Of a stretch of 64,000 nt of DNA, positions 41,836-53,579 are shown piece by piece. The notes beneath the pieces were generated by a model. The model saw only the letters and a list, made by a program, of their open reading frames with translations. It was not told where the DNA came from and did not search any database. The position numbers and the translations under genes were made by a program. Position 1 is the stretch's first letter; the number at the start of each line of letters is the position of its first letter. The DNA comes from Symbiodinium natans (taxonomy: Eukaryota; Sar; Dinophyceae; Suessiales; Symbiodiniaceae), in the NCBI GenBank assembly GCA_905221605.1, contig CAJNDS010002088.1, forward strand, positions 124,001-188,000, written 5' to 3'.

Positions 41836-42106
41836 ACCCTGAAGGCTGTGGTGCATGATTGCCGTGGTTTAGGGTTTAGGGTTTAGGGTTTAGGGCTTCT
41901 CTGCTAGGTCTATGGCTCTCCAGAGGCCTCCCACAACACGAAGCGGGTAGCGCCTGCATTGGACAGACGACTGCTGGATGATCGGATGAATGGATTCGGC
42001 TGCCCATGTTCAGTTTCGGTCGGCGCGCGGGGCGAGGTCCGTTTGCTCTCTCAAGTGCCCGAGTGCCACCTCGGCCCACCGAGGGTCGAGTAACCTTGAA
42101 TACACC

Positions 42107-42220
42107 AGGCCCTAAACCCTAAACCAGAACCCTAAACCCTAAACCCTAAACCCTAAACTAACCCTAAACCCTAAACCCTAAACCCTAAACCCTAAACCCT
42201 AAACCCTAAACCCTAAACCC
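42107..42220. repeat. CCCTAAA array
   Basis: About 15 heptamers ending at exon E15. Confidence 0.95.
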
Positions 42221-42230
42221 CCCGTGCCGC

Positions 42231-42295
42231 CTGCGGAGTCGCTCTGATGTTGCCTGAACGAGTGGCTCGGGGGAGGCAGCTCCCGGCTGAGCTCC
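42231..42295 (-). CDS. PIKK exon E15
   Basis: Twenty-one codons including ELSRELPPPSHSFRQHQSD, acceptor GCCAG, GC donor GCAG|GCGG. Other frames are also open. Phases 2 in and 1 out fit both neighbours. Confidence 0.4.
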
Positions 42296-42524
42296 CTGGC
42301 CAACAGGAGCCCTTGTCGATTGACATTTGGTCTAACATGGGATTCGAACTGCTTGATGAGCTCGAATGAATAGCTTCCAACACCAAAGTCACTTGCATCA
42401 GCTGCCCTGGTCCAGTCCAGAGAAGCGAGCAGGCTCTGGAGCCTGCTATCCGTCAGCCAGGTAAGCTATACTGGTTGAGGGCACGCCCTTCTCTCAACAC
42501 CCTCCACAAACCTTGCATAACCAC

Positions 42525-42572
42525 CGAATATATATATATATATATATACACAGATATATATATATATATGCA
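42525..42572. repeat. TA microsatellite
   Basis: (TA)n interrupted by CACAGA. Confidence 0.9.
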
Positions 42573-42649
42573 GTACATAACCTTGTCATGCCCTACAAAT
42601 GTATGCAAAAGAGGAAGCAAACTAGAACAATAGCTATCGTGTGCTGGAC

Positions 42650-42760
42650 CCAAAATAAACCTAGGAATACGAAAGTAACCCCGTTTGGTTGAAAGGGGGC
42701 TTATAAGGGAACCTGAACCCTAAAAGCAGGGGGAAGAAGAGTCGACTCTGGGTCCCCAGC
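42650..42760. mobile_element. Family C fragment
   Basis: CGTTTGGTTGAAAGGGGGCT and GGGAACCTGAACCCTAAAAG, the family C internal part. Confidence 0.4.
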
Positions 42761-42873
42761 AACCCTAAACCCTAAACCCTAAACCCTAAACCCTAAACCC
42801 TAAACCCTAAGCCCTTCCAACCCTAAGTGGCCCAGACTCTCCCACCAAGAAGCCACCTTCCGTCCTTCACCCT

Positions 42874-42982
42874 CCTTGGAGGTTCACGGTACTTATAACC
42901 CAGGTATAGCTGCACTTATCACCCACTTATAAGCCCCTTACGTGCCCTAACGTTTATAAGTACTAGTAATTACTATGAACTC
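42874..42982. mobile_element. Family B element, diverged
   Basis: CCTTGGAGGTTCACGGTACT at left, TACTATGAACTCC at right. Confidence 0.65.
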
Positions 42983-43186
42983 CGCGTACAAAATTCAGGT
43001 CCTTTCTACTCTAGGAGGGGGGGGGGTACCTGGGGCAGGAGACGAGGGGACCCTAAGCCAGAAACCCTAAACCCTAAACCCTCAACCCTTAACCCTAAAC
43101 CCTAAACTCTAAACCCTAAACCCTTAAACCCTAAGCCCTAAACCCTAAACCCTAAGCCTAAAAAACTTCAAGCCCAAAACGCAAAC

Positions 43187-43239
43187 TGCAGCCGAGAGGC
43201 CGTGAGAACGCTGTCGATCAAGGAGCCCACGAGCTCAAC
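43187..43239 (-). CDS. PIKK exon E14 (FAT domain)
   Basis: Seventeen codons (VELVGSLIDSVLTASRL), acceptor AACAG, donor CA|GTTTGC. It resembles the FAT helix that precedes the arginine-rich PRLLELL-type segment. Confidence 0.65.
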
Positions 43240-43259
43240 CTGTTCATCAGGAGGTTTAG

Positions 43260-43500
43260 GGCTTCGGGGGTTAGGGGGGTTAGGGTTTATAGGGTTTCTT
43301 AGGGTTTCTTAGGGTTTAGGGTTTAGGGGGTTTAGGGTTTAGGGGGTTTAGGGTTTCGGGTAATGGGTTGAGGGTTCAGGGTTACAGGGTTTAGGGTTGC
43401 GGGGGTACAGGGTTACAGGGTTGCGGGGTTGCAGGGTTACAGGGTTTAGGAAACAAGGGTTACAGGGATTAGGGCTTGGGGTTCAGGGTTTAGGGTTTAG
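43260..43500. repeat. Degenerate TTTAGGG / GGGTTACAGG tract
   Basis: Heptamers mixed with GGGTTACAGGGTTGC units to the right of exon E14. Confidence 0.75.
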
Positions 43501-44207
43501 GCAGGGCCATTACTGAATTATAAATCGTAATTTTTATTTGGGGTATTTTTCTAGGTAAACCTTAGCAAGGCAAGGGCAGTGAGGGAGACAGAACGACCTG
43601 CATAAAAAGTAAAGGGAGAGGGTCTCGGGCGTCGAGTTTAAGCTTTCGGGAACTCCTCTCCCCCAAGCTTCCCAAAAAAACCCTAAACCCTAAACCCTAA
43701 ACCCTAAACCCTAAACCCCTATAAACTGAAACATGAGGGTTTTGGGGGTGTAAGGTTAGTTCTCAGCCGTGGACTCCAGACTTCCCCAGGATTTAGGGTT
43801 TAGGGTTTCGGGTTTTGAGCTTAGGGTTCAGGGTGGCAAAGCTCACTCTTAGCCTTTTTTGTACTTCATTCGGGCACGCTTGAGCGCGAATTCGCGTACA
43901 TGGACCGAGGGTTTAGGGTTTAGGGTTTAGGGTTTAGGGTTTAGGGTCTGGGATCCTGCTTCGGGAGACACCGCCATGGATAATTCCGGACATGCACTCG
44001 GAACTCCAAAACCCTTCGAACGGAAGCGCAAAAATACTATTCAGCGACCATACACCCAGACCCCACCAAACAGCCAACCCCCAACCCGCCCACCCGCCCC
44101 AATTAACCCTCCCCCCTGAGCCCGTAGCCCCTCAACCCCTCAAACCCGTAACCCCTGATGGCTCCCTGAACCCCCCAACACCTAACCGCCAAGCGCAGCC
44201 ATAAACG

Positions 44208-44400
44208 TAAACCCCTCAACCCCTCAACCCCTCAACCCCTCAACCCCTCAACCCCTCAACCCCTCAACCCCTCAACCCCTCAACCCCTCAACCCCTCAAC
44301 CCCTCAACCCCTCAACCCCTCAACCCCTCAACCCCTCAACCCCCGCAACCCCGCAACCCCTCAACCCCTCAACCCCTCAGCCCCTACCCGAAACCCCCAA
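44208..44400. repeat. 8-bp tandem array CAACCCCT
   Basis: About 22 copies of an octamer related to the telomere repeat but with TCAA in place of TAAA. Confidence 0.9.
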
Positions 44401-44498
44401 GCCCGTAAACCTCAACCGTTCAACCGCTCAACCGCTCAACCTCTCAACCCCTGAACCCCTCACCCTACCTACACCCTCAACCCCGAACCCCTCTTAGG

Positions 44499-44617
44499 GT
44501 AATATGGGCCCTTCCAAGGGGACCACTTACACACTCACCCTTAAATACCCTGTAGAACTGAAGGGCCCATACTTCAGAACCTAAAGAAGGTAAGGGACCA
44601 TACTAAGGAACCATGGA
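44499..44617. mobile_element. Family D element
   Basis: AAGGGCCCATACTTCAGAAC core and AGGGACCATACTAAGGAACC right end. Confidence 0.65.
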
Positions 44618-44729
44618 CCCTAAACCCTAAACCCTAAACCCCAAACCCTAAACCCTACACCCCAGACCCTAAACCCTCAACCCTGAACCCTAAACCCAAA
44701 ACCCACACCCGCGTTAGAAACCCCTAAGC

Positions 44730-44780
44730 CATCGCATCCTCAAAGGATGCCTGCGGCCCTGTTGGTGAGAGGCCGGCGGC
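44730..44780 (-). CDS. PIKK exon E13
   Basis: Seventeen codons (AAGLSPTGPQASFEDAM), acceptor GACAG, GC donor ATG|GCTTAG. Supported mainly by phase between E12 and E14. Confidence 0.45.
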
Positions 44781-45692
44781 CTGTCAACGCGGAGCTTCCG
44801 ACATTACTTGCGGCTGGGCAGTTCTATTCCGAGGTTTAGGGTTTGGGGCTTAGGTATAGGTTTAAGGGTTAAGGGTTAAGGGTTAAGGGCTTAGGGTTTA
44901 GGGTTTAGGGTTCAGCGTGTGCTGAACCCAAAACCCTAAACCCCACAGGTGTGCAGGCTTTTGGGGTTTAGGGGTTTAGGGGTTTTGGGTTTTGGGTTTA
45001 GGGTTTAGGGTTTAGGGCTTGTGGGGTTTAGGGTCCCGAATTAATGACAGTTTCCTGAGGGGAGTTTTCTAGTGAGCTTGGCAGAAAGAGCCCACCTCAG
45101 TTGACGCCAAAGCCTAAATCCTAAACCCTATTGTCAGGGGGTATGTTGTGTGGAGGGTTTAAGGTTTAGGGTTTATAGGGTTTAGGGGTTGAATGGTTTA
45201 TGGTTTATAGGGTTTAGGGGTTTATAGGGTTTCTAGGGTTTATAGGGTTTATTGGGTTTATAGGCTTTAGGGGTTGATCCCCGTTAATCCCAACAGTTTG
45301 CGCAGAAGAATGACCGCATTTCTGCCCTTCATGCGCGGCAACGATGGGACGAACCCCCTCAACCCCTAAACCTGTGTTCAGTCGGGACAGTAAACTCCCA
45401 CAAGCCCAAACCCTAAAAACCCAAGGGCCTGCACAGTTTTTGGGTTTAGGGTTTATAGGGTTTAGTCTTCAGCAAACCCTAAACCCTAAACCCCAAACCC
45501 TAAACCCTAAACCCTAAACCCTAAACCCAAAACCCTAAACCTAAGCCCCAAACGCTAACCTAGGGAGTTCACAGTGGAAAAGTTTGGCGAGCGCATGAGG
45601 GTTACATGCTGGCCTTTCAGCTACGAACCTCAAGCGCCGCATGAAAAAAACAACGACAAAGACTGTGAGCTCGATGTTTCGTTTGGGGCTTA

Positions 45693-45955
45693 GGTTGGGA
45701 TGTTCGCCCTTCTACTAACAGTCCTTAATAGGGATTACTTGAAGGTTCATGGTACTTACTAACCAATTATAACTTATAACCCTACTTATAATACCCCTAA
45801 AGGGCCTTATAGGGGTTATCCCAATTATAAGTAGGGTTGTAAGCCCAGTTATAATTGGTTAGTAAGTACCATGAACCTTCAAGTAGTAACAATCCTTAAA
45901 TAGGGATTACGTATCGTAGCCCCCTACTATAATCCCTAAGGGGGAACATCCCAGG
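45693..45955. mobile_element. Family E element carrying a nested family B element
   Basis: Outer ends TTGGGATGTTCGCCC and GGGGGAACATCCCAG define family E. A full family B copy sits inside at 45736-45885, so B inserted after E. Confidence 0.85.
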
Positions 45956-46002
45956 GCTTAGGCTTTGGAGCTTCAGGAGCCCCTTGAAGGTGCATGATGC
46001 CC

Positions 46003-46135
46003 TAAACCCTAAACCCTAAACCCTAAACCCTAAACCCTAAACCCTAAACCCTAAACCCTAAACCCTAAACCCTAAACCCTAAACCCTAAGCCCTAAGCCC
46101 TAAGCCCTAAGCCCTAAACCCTAAACCCTAAACCC
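46003..46135. repeat. CCCTAAA array with CCCTAAG block
   Basis: Nineteen heptamers. Confidence 0.95.
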
Positions 46136-46142
46136 GAATCTT

Positions 46143-46275
46143 AGGGTAGTTACATGGTCCCTTAGAAGGGGGAGCCCTTGATAGAACCCGTAGATACCCT
46201 ATACAACCCAAGGGCCCCTACATCAGAAGCCTTTACAGGAGGTAAGGGACCATATTAAGGGCCCATGTAACGACT
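46143..46275. mobile_element. Family D palindromic element, complete
   Basis: GGGTAGTTACATGGTCCCTT left and ATTAAGGGCCCATGTAACGA right; internal AAGGGCCCCTACATCAGAAG. The reference copy for the family. Confidence 0.75.
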
Positions 46276-46338
46276 CTTGGACCGAATTATACCATAAACC
46301 TTAAACCCTAAACCCTAACCCTAAACCCTAAACCCTAC

Positions 46339-46441
46339 ATCAGATGGGCTGCCTGCCTCCTCCTGTCTTCGCAGCACCGCATCGGCGAACTCGGCCAGCT
46401 TGGCATGAGTCTGGCTCTGCTCGCTTGCCTCACGTTCTAGG
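46339..46441 (-). CDS. PIKK exon E12 (FAT domain)
   Basis: Thirty-four codons. HAKLAEFADAVLRRQEEAG resembles the conserved FAT segment in which a helix LA-x-F-x-D precedes a charged stretch in PIKKs. Acceptor CTCAG, donor GAT|GTAGGG running straight into telomere-type repeats. Confidence 0.8.
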
Positions 46442-47320
46442 CTGAGAGGTAAAGGTTTAAGAAGGTTTAGGGTTTAGGGTTTAGGATTTAGGGTTTAGGG
46501 TTTAGGGTTTAGGGTTTCGGGTTTAGCTTTATTGTTGGTTCTCTTGAAGACCCTCTCTCTCTCTGTCTCTCTACCTCTCTCTCTGCCGTGCCATGAACGA
46601 AATTTCTTGTTGACGCCTGGTCCGTGAACGCTTCGCTGCCACTTTCGCAGCACACAGCCGCATGAGAAGCGCCCTCGCCCACCCCCCGCCCCCCTGAGAG
46701 AAGCGGGGATTATTTAACCCTCCGAAACCCTATGCCCTAAGCCCTGAGCCCTACATAAGCCCTAAACCCTAAACCCTAAACCCTGTTCATGGATGCCTTC
46801 TTGCAGTCGTCGCACCGGCATGGTTATGAAGATCATACAAGATGTGGGCCAGCAAAGCAACCTGAAAGCCAAAAATCACACACCCACCCACTCACCCTAA
46901 ACCCTCAACCCAAACCCTACCCCCCCCCCCCCCGAAAAAAAAAAAAACATAAACATGCAAAACCGTTGGTCTCTCGCATTCTGGGGCCCGTGCTGCACAC
47001 TTCTCGGAGAAGCCTCGGAACAAACTTCATAACAAACCCCAAACCGTAAACCCTCGGCAAACCCTAAATCCTAAACCCTAAACCTCTCAGGGTCTAGGGT
47101 GGGGAGCTTGCTGAAACAGTAAGGGTCTAGGGTTTGGGGCCAAGGGGTCTAGACATATGACCTAAGTTGAGAAGCAGGTAGCCCAATTTAGGTCAAGCCC
47201 GCTTAGGCCCCTCATAATTCTACTTAGACACTAGGTCACTGGGGGCCCCTCTTTGTAGATTCACCATACGTGCCTTCAGGAAAGGCCAACTTGTGTTACC
47301 GCGGTTTAGGGCTTCGGGTT

Positions 47321-47406
47321 TACCTGGAGGTTCATGGTACTTACTATTAACCCAATCATAACTGCACTAGAACACAGTTATAATTATGAGTGCCATGAAC
47401 CTCCAA
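47321..47406. mobile_element. Family B short form
   Basis: TACCTGGAGGTTCATGGTAC left and GCCATGAACCTCCAAGG right, 86 bp. Confidence 0.75.
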
Positions 47407-47776
47407 GGAGGGTTAGGTTTTTAAATTGGGCATGTTGCGGCCTTGTTTGGGGAGTCCCTAAACCCTAAACCCTAAACCCTAAATTCTAAACCCGAAACCC
47501 TAAACCCGAAACCCTACACCCTAAACCCTCCCCCCTGCACTGCACCCCCCCCCCACTGGTTCCTCATGGCTTGGGTGTATATAGTGTGCGAGAGGACCTG
47601 GGCTAAAGCTCTATCCCTTTCATGCTCAAAGTAAGCACGGTGGGCTTTGTGAGGCTCGGGGCTAGAGGACTTGCGCGGTACCAGGTAGGGCTTTAAAGGC
47701 TTGAGACAGCTTCGGGAGAATTATGAGTGAGAGTTTACCCTAAACCCTAAACCCTGAACCCTAAACCCGAAACCGC

Positions 47777-47842
47777 CTTTCAGGAGACGCAAGGCCCTCC
47801 ATCCAGCGCGCCTCGCGCTGACGTGAGAGCTCTCCAGGCATC
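47777..47842 (-). CDS. PIKK exon E11 (FAT domain)
   Basis: Twenty-one codons (MPGELSRQREARWMEGLASP then E), acceptor GACAG, GC donor AAAG|GCGG. The leftover AG plus the C of E12 encodes serine. Confidence 0.6.
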
Positions 47843-47872
47843 CTGTCCGACAGAGAAAGAAAGCTCCAACTC

Positions 47873-47927
47873 GGGATGTTCCCCATGATACTAACAGTCC
47901 TTAATGGGGATTATCGTACCCCCTAAG
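47873..47927. mobile_element. Family E element, right half replaced by TTTAGGG repeats
   Basis: CGGGATGTTCCCCATGATAC left end; stops at GTACCCCCTAAGGG and runs into the array. Confidence 0.65.
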
Positions 47928-48159
47928 GGTTTAGGGTTTAGGGTTTAGGGTTTAGGGTTTAGGGTTTAGGGTTTAGGGTCCATTAACCCTAAGCCTCCAA
48001 GCATAGGCACAAAAGGAGCAAGCCGCGCAGTGGTTTCTCATCCGGGCTGAGGGTTTCGGGTATAGGGTTTTCAGGGTTCACACAACAGCTACCGAAGAAG
48101 ACTCACTGTAAGCAGTAAATGTACCTTCTTGTCGTCTTTAGCGTCCGGTTTTTCGCTCA

Positions 48160-48290
48160 AGGCATATGATGTAGGGTTTATATTTCTTGTATCCCCAAAA
48201 GGACACCCAGTATATACACTCACCAAATTAAAAAAGGAACCTTATATACACGCACCAATAACAGTAGTATAAACCCTACTTCATATGCTT
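48160..48290. mobile_element. Single-copy palindromic element
   Basis: GCATATGATGTAGGGTTTAT at left is matched by ATAAACCCTACTTCATATGC at right, spanning about 130 bp. Confidence 0.6.
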
Positions 48291-48366
48291 CCATCCAGGG
48301 GTATATTGGGCTGCTCCTTTGACTCGATTGGGATCAAAGGCATTGATTTGGGTTTAGGGTTTCGGG

Positions 48367-48497
48367 AACCCTAAACCCTGAACCCTAAACCCTAAACCCT
48401 AAAACCCTAAACCCTAAACCCTAAACCCTAAACCCTAAACCTTAAACCCTAAAACCCTAAACCCTAAACCCTAAACCCTAAACCCTGAATCCTAAAC
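48367..48497. repeat. CCCTAAA array
   Basis: About 18 heptamers with two CCCTAAAA slips. Confidence 0.95.
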
Positions 48498-49270
48498 AGG
48501 GGGAGGGATCTTAGGGCTTGAAGGCCCCCAGGGGAAAAGAACTGCAGGCGGATCTGCACCCGAAGCCCTGAACCCGAAAACCAAAACTCTAAACCTAAAC
48601 GGGTTTAGGGTTTAGGGTTTAGGGTTTAGGGTTCCTAAACCCTAAACCCGAAAGCCTAAACCCTATGGGGCACCAAGGGGCCTCCCCTGGAATGTTCAAG
48701 TCGACACTACGCAGACACCGAATCCCAGCGCGCAAACCAACCTGGGAAATGCGCGTACCTTCTGTAACTTAGTAGTCCTCAGAAGGGGAATTAGGGAGCA
48801 AGGTGCCCCAGCGTAAGCCCTTGTAGGGTTACAGACAGGGATACCACGTATCGGGCTCCCAAATTCCCGACCCAGAGACCTAGATCCTAAACCCTAAGCA
48901 GACCCTAACCCTAAACCCTAAACCCTAAACCCTAAACCCTAAACCCTAAACCCTAAACCCCTTATCCCTAAACCCTAAACCCTGAAACCAAGCTCTAGGC
49001 AGACCTCGAACCCTCCAGGCCTCATGTAGACCTTATACACGATGGACTTGCCTTCTCTACAAACCTAGACCAACCCTTAAGGATTTAGGGTTTAGGGTTT
49101 AGGGTTTAGGGTTTAGGGTTTAGGGTTTAGGGTTTACCCCCTGAACCTTAGACCTCAAGGTTTGGGGGCTTCGGGTTTCGGGTTTAGGGCTTGGTTTCGG
49201 GGTTCGGGTTTCGGGTTTCGGGTTTAGGGTTTAGGGTTTAGGGCTAGCCTTCAACCTGAGACCTCAAGGC

Positions 49271-49308
49271 CAGTCCTCGTGGCCCATCTCCCGACGCTCC
49301 CATCCAGC
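49271..49308 (-). CDS. PIKK exon E10 (FAT domain)
   Basis: Twelve codons (AGWERREMGHED), GC donor GACTG|GCC. The acceptor could instead lie at 49320, adding four codons in the same frame. The join to E11 makes an open helical stretch. Confidence 0.45.
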
Positions 49309-49645
49309 CTGCGACATGGGCTTCCCAGGCTCCCCAGTAGCCAGGAATGGGTTTGGGGGACTAAAAACCTCATTCCCTCAACCGTGGGTTTAGGGTTTAG
49401 GGTTTAGGGTTTAGGGTTTAGGGTGTAGGGCTGAACCCTGCCGGGGGAACCTGGCTCCCTAAACAAAGCAAGAAGCCGCAGGGCACATACCCTCAAGCCA
49501 TACCCGCAAACCCGAAACGGCAGACACGAAGGATCCCCCCCCCCCAAAAAAAAACCTAGTTTCCGTAGTGTACCCTTCTTCCTCAAACCCTGAACCTTAA
49601 TTAAATCCTAAACCCTAAACCCTCAACCCTAAACCCTAGGCAGGC

Positions 49646-49709
49646 CTTGGCGATCTTCGCCAGGATAAGTGTGTAGCGCAGGGAATTCTCAGGATCCTCG
49701 GGAGGGGCT
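49646..49709 (-). CDS. PIKK exon E9 (FAT domain)
   Basis: Twenty-one codons including DPENSLRYTLILAKIAK, acceptor CCCAG, GC donor AAG|GCCTGC. The TPR-like sequence is consistent with FAT. Confidence 0.65.
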
Positions 49710-49938
49710 CTGGGCCCGTGGGCTTCAGTCTTGGGGTTTGGGGTTTAGGGTTCCGGGGTTTAGGGTTTATTAGGGTTTAGGGTTTATAGGGTTTAGGGTT
49801 TTCGGGTTTAGGGTTTATAGGGTTTAGGGTTTAGGGTTTAGGGTTCCGGGGTTTAGGGTTCAGAGGTTCCAGGGTTTAGGCTTTCTAGTAGCTAGGGTTT
49901 AGGGTTTAGAGGTTCTGGGGTTTAGGGTTTATAGGTTC

Positions 49939-50088
49939 TACTTGGAGGTTCATGGTACTTATTCACCAATAAAAACTGTACTTATAACTGTGCTTATATC
50001 TGTACTTACAACGATATTGTGGCACTTAAGGGGCTTATAAGTGGGTTATAAGTACAGTTATAATTGGTTAACAAGTACCATGACCAAG
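49939..50088. mobile_element. Family B element
   Basis: TACTTGGAGGTTCATGGTAC left, AACAAGTACCATGACCAAG right, about 150 bp. Confidence 0.8.
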
Positions 50089-50089
50089 T

Positions 50090-51600
50090 TGGGTTTATAG
50101 CTTCCTGGGTTTTTAGGTTCAAGGTTTAGGGCTTATAGGTTCTAGGGGTTCTGACTTACAGGTTCTAAGGCGCAGGGCTTGGGGGTTTAGGTTCCATTAC
50201 AGGGTTTAGGGTTTATAAGTTCTAGGGTTAAGGGCTGGGGTTTAAGGTTTGGGTTCCCTGGTGGGACTCTTCTTCCTACACGAAGGCTGAGTGGGTTTTA
50301 GTGGCTTTTCGTGGCTTTTACTGGGTTTAGTGTGTTTCAGGTTTAGGGTTTAGGGTCAAGGGTTTAGGCTTTCTAGGTTCTAGAGCTTATGCTTACATGG
50401 GTAAATTGGGGAACGCTTACACCCCGCACCCCCACCACCCCCCACCCCCCCACCCCCCCACCCCCCCCCCCACCCCCCACCCCCGCGGATTCGAAGCATG
50501 CCAGAACCTAGGCGCAGCAAAGCCACTGAAGAAGCTGAAGAATCAACAGGTGAACCTGACACTGCGAAATAGTGCTCAGGCATGCCCCGCCGCTTCAGAG
50601 CGCTGCTTCTGCAGCAAGCTAAAGTTTGGCCAGCAAGGATGGGTGTCGATCGACTCCATCCCTGGGCTCCAGCATCGCGATTCGAATTGAATGGCCAGGG
50701 TGAGTGCCAAACCAAACTTGCGCGCAGCACCAGCGGCCCGTGCTTTAGAACTCTTGAAGGAAAGGGACCATAATCAGGGAGCATGCAGTTACCCTTAGAT
50801 TTAGGACTGTGCAGAAAGTTTTGAGTTTAGGGTTTTGGGGCTTATGGCTTTAGGACTTTGGGTTTTAGGGTCTTGCAGTTCCAGCGTTTTGTGGTCATAG
50901 GGGTTAGGGTTTTAGGGTTTAGCCGGTTTATGGGTTCTGGGGCTTGAGGAGTTTTGGAGTCTAAGGGTTCAAAGGGTCTTAGTATGAGGGTTCAGGGTTT
51001 AGATCTACCTCGAGGCTCGTACTCTAGTGGGCATATATACACCTTATACAGTCCTTCAACCCTGAACCCTAAACCCTCAACCTCAAACCCAAAACCCAAA
51101 ATCCTTAGCCCTAAACCAATTCCAAAAGTCTCTCGTCTGCCTGCAGAAGTATGAGTCGCCCAAAAACGTAAATCCCTGCGTGGAAGATCGGATCGGGTGA
51201 CTTGGGAAGTAGTTGTTCAGTAGGGATGCTTGGTGTTCACGGGATAAGGGTTTAGGGGCTACTAAGCAAGGTTGTCAAGTACGTAGGACAACTCTCAACC
51301 AGGGTCCCTTTTCGGATACTTCTAACTCAACTTTGAACCCCATACACTAAACCCTAAACGCAAAACCCTGTCACACTCCGTTTTGAAGCGCTGCAGAGCC
51401 TGCAAGCCCTATAGCCCCAAACCCCAATTAAGCACCAAAACCCTACAAACAAAAGCATACGAGCCTGTAAACCCTACGAACTCTAGACGCCCTAAAAACC
51501 CAACAAAAAAAACCCAGAAGCCCCCATCCCTAGGGATCCATGTACCTATACAGTATATACTTGGGCCCTGAAGCCCACGACATAGGAGACCCTATAATAC
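50090..51600. other. Intron between E9 and E8, left part
   Basis: Degenerate TTTAGGG tracts (50100-50360, 50820-51000), a C-rich run at 50420-50485 and unique sequence at 50490-50770 with short ORFs on both strands. Nothing fits the exon chain. Confidence 0.5.
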
Positions 51601-51603
51601 AGT

Positions 51604-51890
51604 ATATACCCTAAACCCTAAACCCTAAACCCTAAACCTATATGAAACCCAAGGATATACGACAGAGGCGCATCCATCCGCAGGGCATTTAACAGCCCTC
51701 TGAGGGCCCCAAAGCCTAGAACCCCTAAACCCTAAACCCATACCCCCTAAACCCTAAACCCTAAACCCTAAACCCTAAAGCCTAAACCCTAAACCCTAAA
51801 CCCTAAACCCTAAACCCTAACCCCCTAAACCCTAAACCCTAAACCCTAAAGCCTGAACCCTAAACCCTAAACCCTCAACCCTACATGATG
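51604..51890. repeat. CCCTAAA arrays left of E8
   Basis: Clusters of heptamers at 51604-51640 and 51720-51890, ending next to exon E8. Confidence 0.9.
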
Positions 51891-51893
51891 AAC

Positions 51894-51991
51894 CCTGGAG
51901 GCCCTTCCTTGTGCTTGGCAATCTCCCTCTGCGCAATCTCGCAGAGCTCGGCGCACTTCTTCTCTCTCTGGCAGAGCTTCAGCTCCAGGAC
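51894..51991 (-). CDS. PIKK exon E8 (FAT domain)
   Basis: Thirty-two codons with a strongly helical charged stretch (LELKLCQREKKCAELCEIAQ), acceptor CTTCAG, donor GG|GTTCAT. Confidence 0.7.
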
Positions 51992-51994
51992 CTG

Positions 51995-52110
51995 AAGGTT
52001 TAGGGTTTAGGGTTTAGGGTTTAGGGTTTGGGGTTTGGGGTTTGGGGTTTGGGGTTTAGGGTTCAGGGTTCAGGGTTCAGGGTTCAGGGCTCAGGGTTCA
52101 GGGTTCGGGG
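51995..52110. repeat. TTTAGGG, TTTGGGG and TTCAGGG blocks
   Basis: Three heptamer variants in consecutive homogeneous blocks immediately right of exon E8. Confidence 0.85.
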
Positions 52111-52586
52111 GTGGTTGAGTTCCTACCCTTTTGAAGGCTTTGTGGGACTTCAAGGGGTGTCTTGAGGGGGTCTTAAGGCTTTTTTTTGGGGGCGTTTGGG
52201 GGATTTCGTGTGTAGGAGCTTAGGGTTGAGCACAGAGAATGGTTTGGCTGCAGCGCTGCAACCCCACCATCGTGGTTCCGGACCCTCCTCGCAACCTAAC
52301 CCACAAAAATGAATAGAACTCAACTTGAACTCCTTGCCATTCGCGGAAGAACCCAGAGTAAGGCGGAGGGAGGAACTGCCCTGAGCAGCTTTACACGTGA
52401 AGTACCACGTAGACTCCCAAAGACAACATACTCCCCTACAGCCCGTAATTAAGAGAGAAACCATCACCTCAAACTCCAAGACCACCAAAGCACCTACAGC
52501 GCTAAAGCGCCAACAAAAAGCGCCTCAGACCCGTAAGCTCAAACACAGCCTGAAAACCGCAAAAAAACAAACCCGAAACGACAAAC

Positions 52587-52709
52587 TTGGTAGCACATTC
52601 ACCATATTCTAACACGGGCAGCCGTTTTTTGGGTTGGGTTGGTTACTTTATAGGGGAACCCAGAACGCACAAATAGAAGGGCTGAAGGGTACCACTGGGC
52701 TGCCAAGAC
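52587..52709. mobile_element. Family C element, complete
   Basis: CTTGGTAGCACATTCACCAT left, GTACCACTGGGCTGCCAAG right, about 120 bp. Confidence 0.75.
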
Positions 52710-52816
52710 CTCTTAAAGCCCGAAACACAAAGTTAGCCTAAGACCCCCCCATAACCTCCACACAAACCTTAAGAAATGCTTCGCAAGCCCGAAACGCCAA
52801 AAGCGGGCTGGGGGAC

Positions 52817-52873
52817 ATTGTCGAAGAAACGGAAGTCTTGGAACTGGCGCTTCTTGAGGCACCTGCTTTGCGG
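52817..52873 (-). CDS. PIKK exon E7 (FAT domain)
   Basis: Nineteen codons (PQSRCLKKRQFQDFRFFDN), acceptor CTGAAG, donor AAT|GTCCCC. The plus strand of the same bases is also open (GDIVEETEVLELALLEAPA), so strand rests on the chain of phases. Confidence 0.5.
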
Positions 52874-53061
52874 CTTCAGGTACGGTTTGGGGTTCAGGGT
52901 TTAGGGGTTTAGGATTTGGGGTTTAGGGTTTAGGGTTGAGGGTCTATTGGCGGCTTGAGAGCGCACAGGGTTGTGACGCATTTGCAGGGGGCTTAGGGTT
53001 TAGGTTTGGGGGTTTTGGGGGTTTTGGGAATTTTGGGATGGGTCTCGAAGTGTTTCTAAGG

Positions 53062-53182
53062 GAAGTTGCATGGTCCCTTATATGGCCCCTTAACTTCTGT
53101 AAAGGGTTCTGCAGTATGGGCCCTTGGGTTTTATAGGGTATATAAGGGATCCGCTTTTCAGGGCCGATACCAGGGGAACATG
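53062..53182. mobile_element. Family D element
   Basis: AAGTTGCATGGTCCCTTATA left; GGTTCTGCAGTATGGGCCCT core; GGGGAACATGTGACTAGT right. Confidence 0.65.
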
Positions 53183-53579
53183 TGACTAGTTGGCCTGGGG
53201 CAGGAGGCTGCTTAGTTAGGGAGTTTAGGGCTTCGGGTTTTAGAGGGTTTAGGGTTTGAGGTTTTCCGACATTAGCAGTGTTTTTTGGGGGTCCTTATCA
53301 AAACGGGGGGTTCCTACTATTTGGGGGGCGGGGGGGGGGGGGGGGGGGCGTTTCCGGTTGTGGCCGTAGTTTTGAAGAAGCGCCGGGTGTCCTGAAAAGG
53401 ACTCAGTTTAGAGGCCTTACCTGCATATGTTCCCGAGAAAGCGAGAGAGAGAGAGAGAGAGTGCGGGAACTGTTCCAAACTTCGGAACCCCTGCTAACAC
53501 CCTAAACCCTAAACAACCCCCCTAAACCCTAAACCCTAAACCCTAAACCCTAAACAACCCTAAGCCGCCGAAACCAAAC

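Noticed and set aside
41890-42075. 67-codon minus ORF between E15 and E16
   Set aside because: E15 and E16 join in phase without it; no recognisable motif. It could still be an alternative exon.
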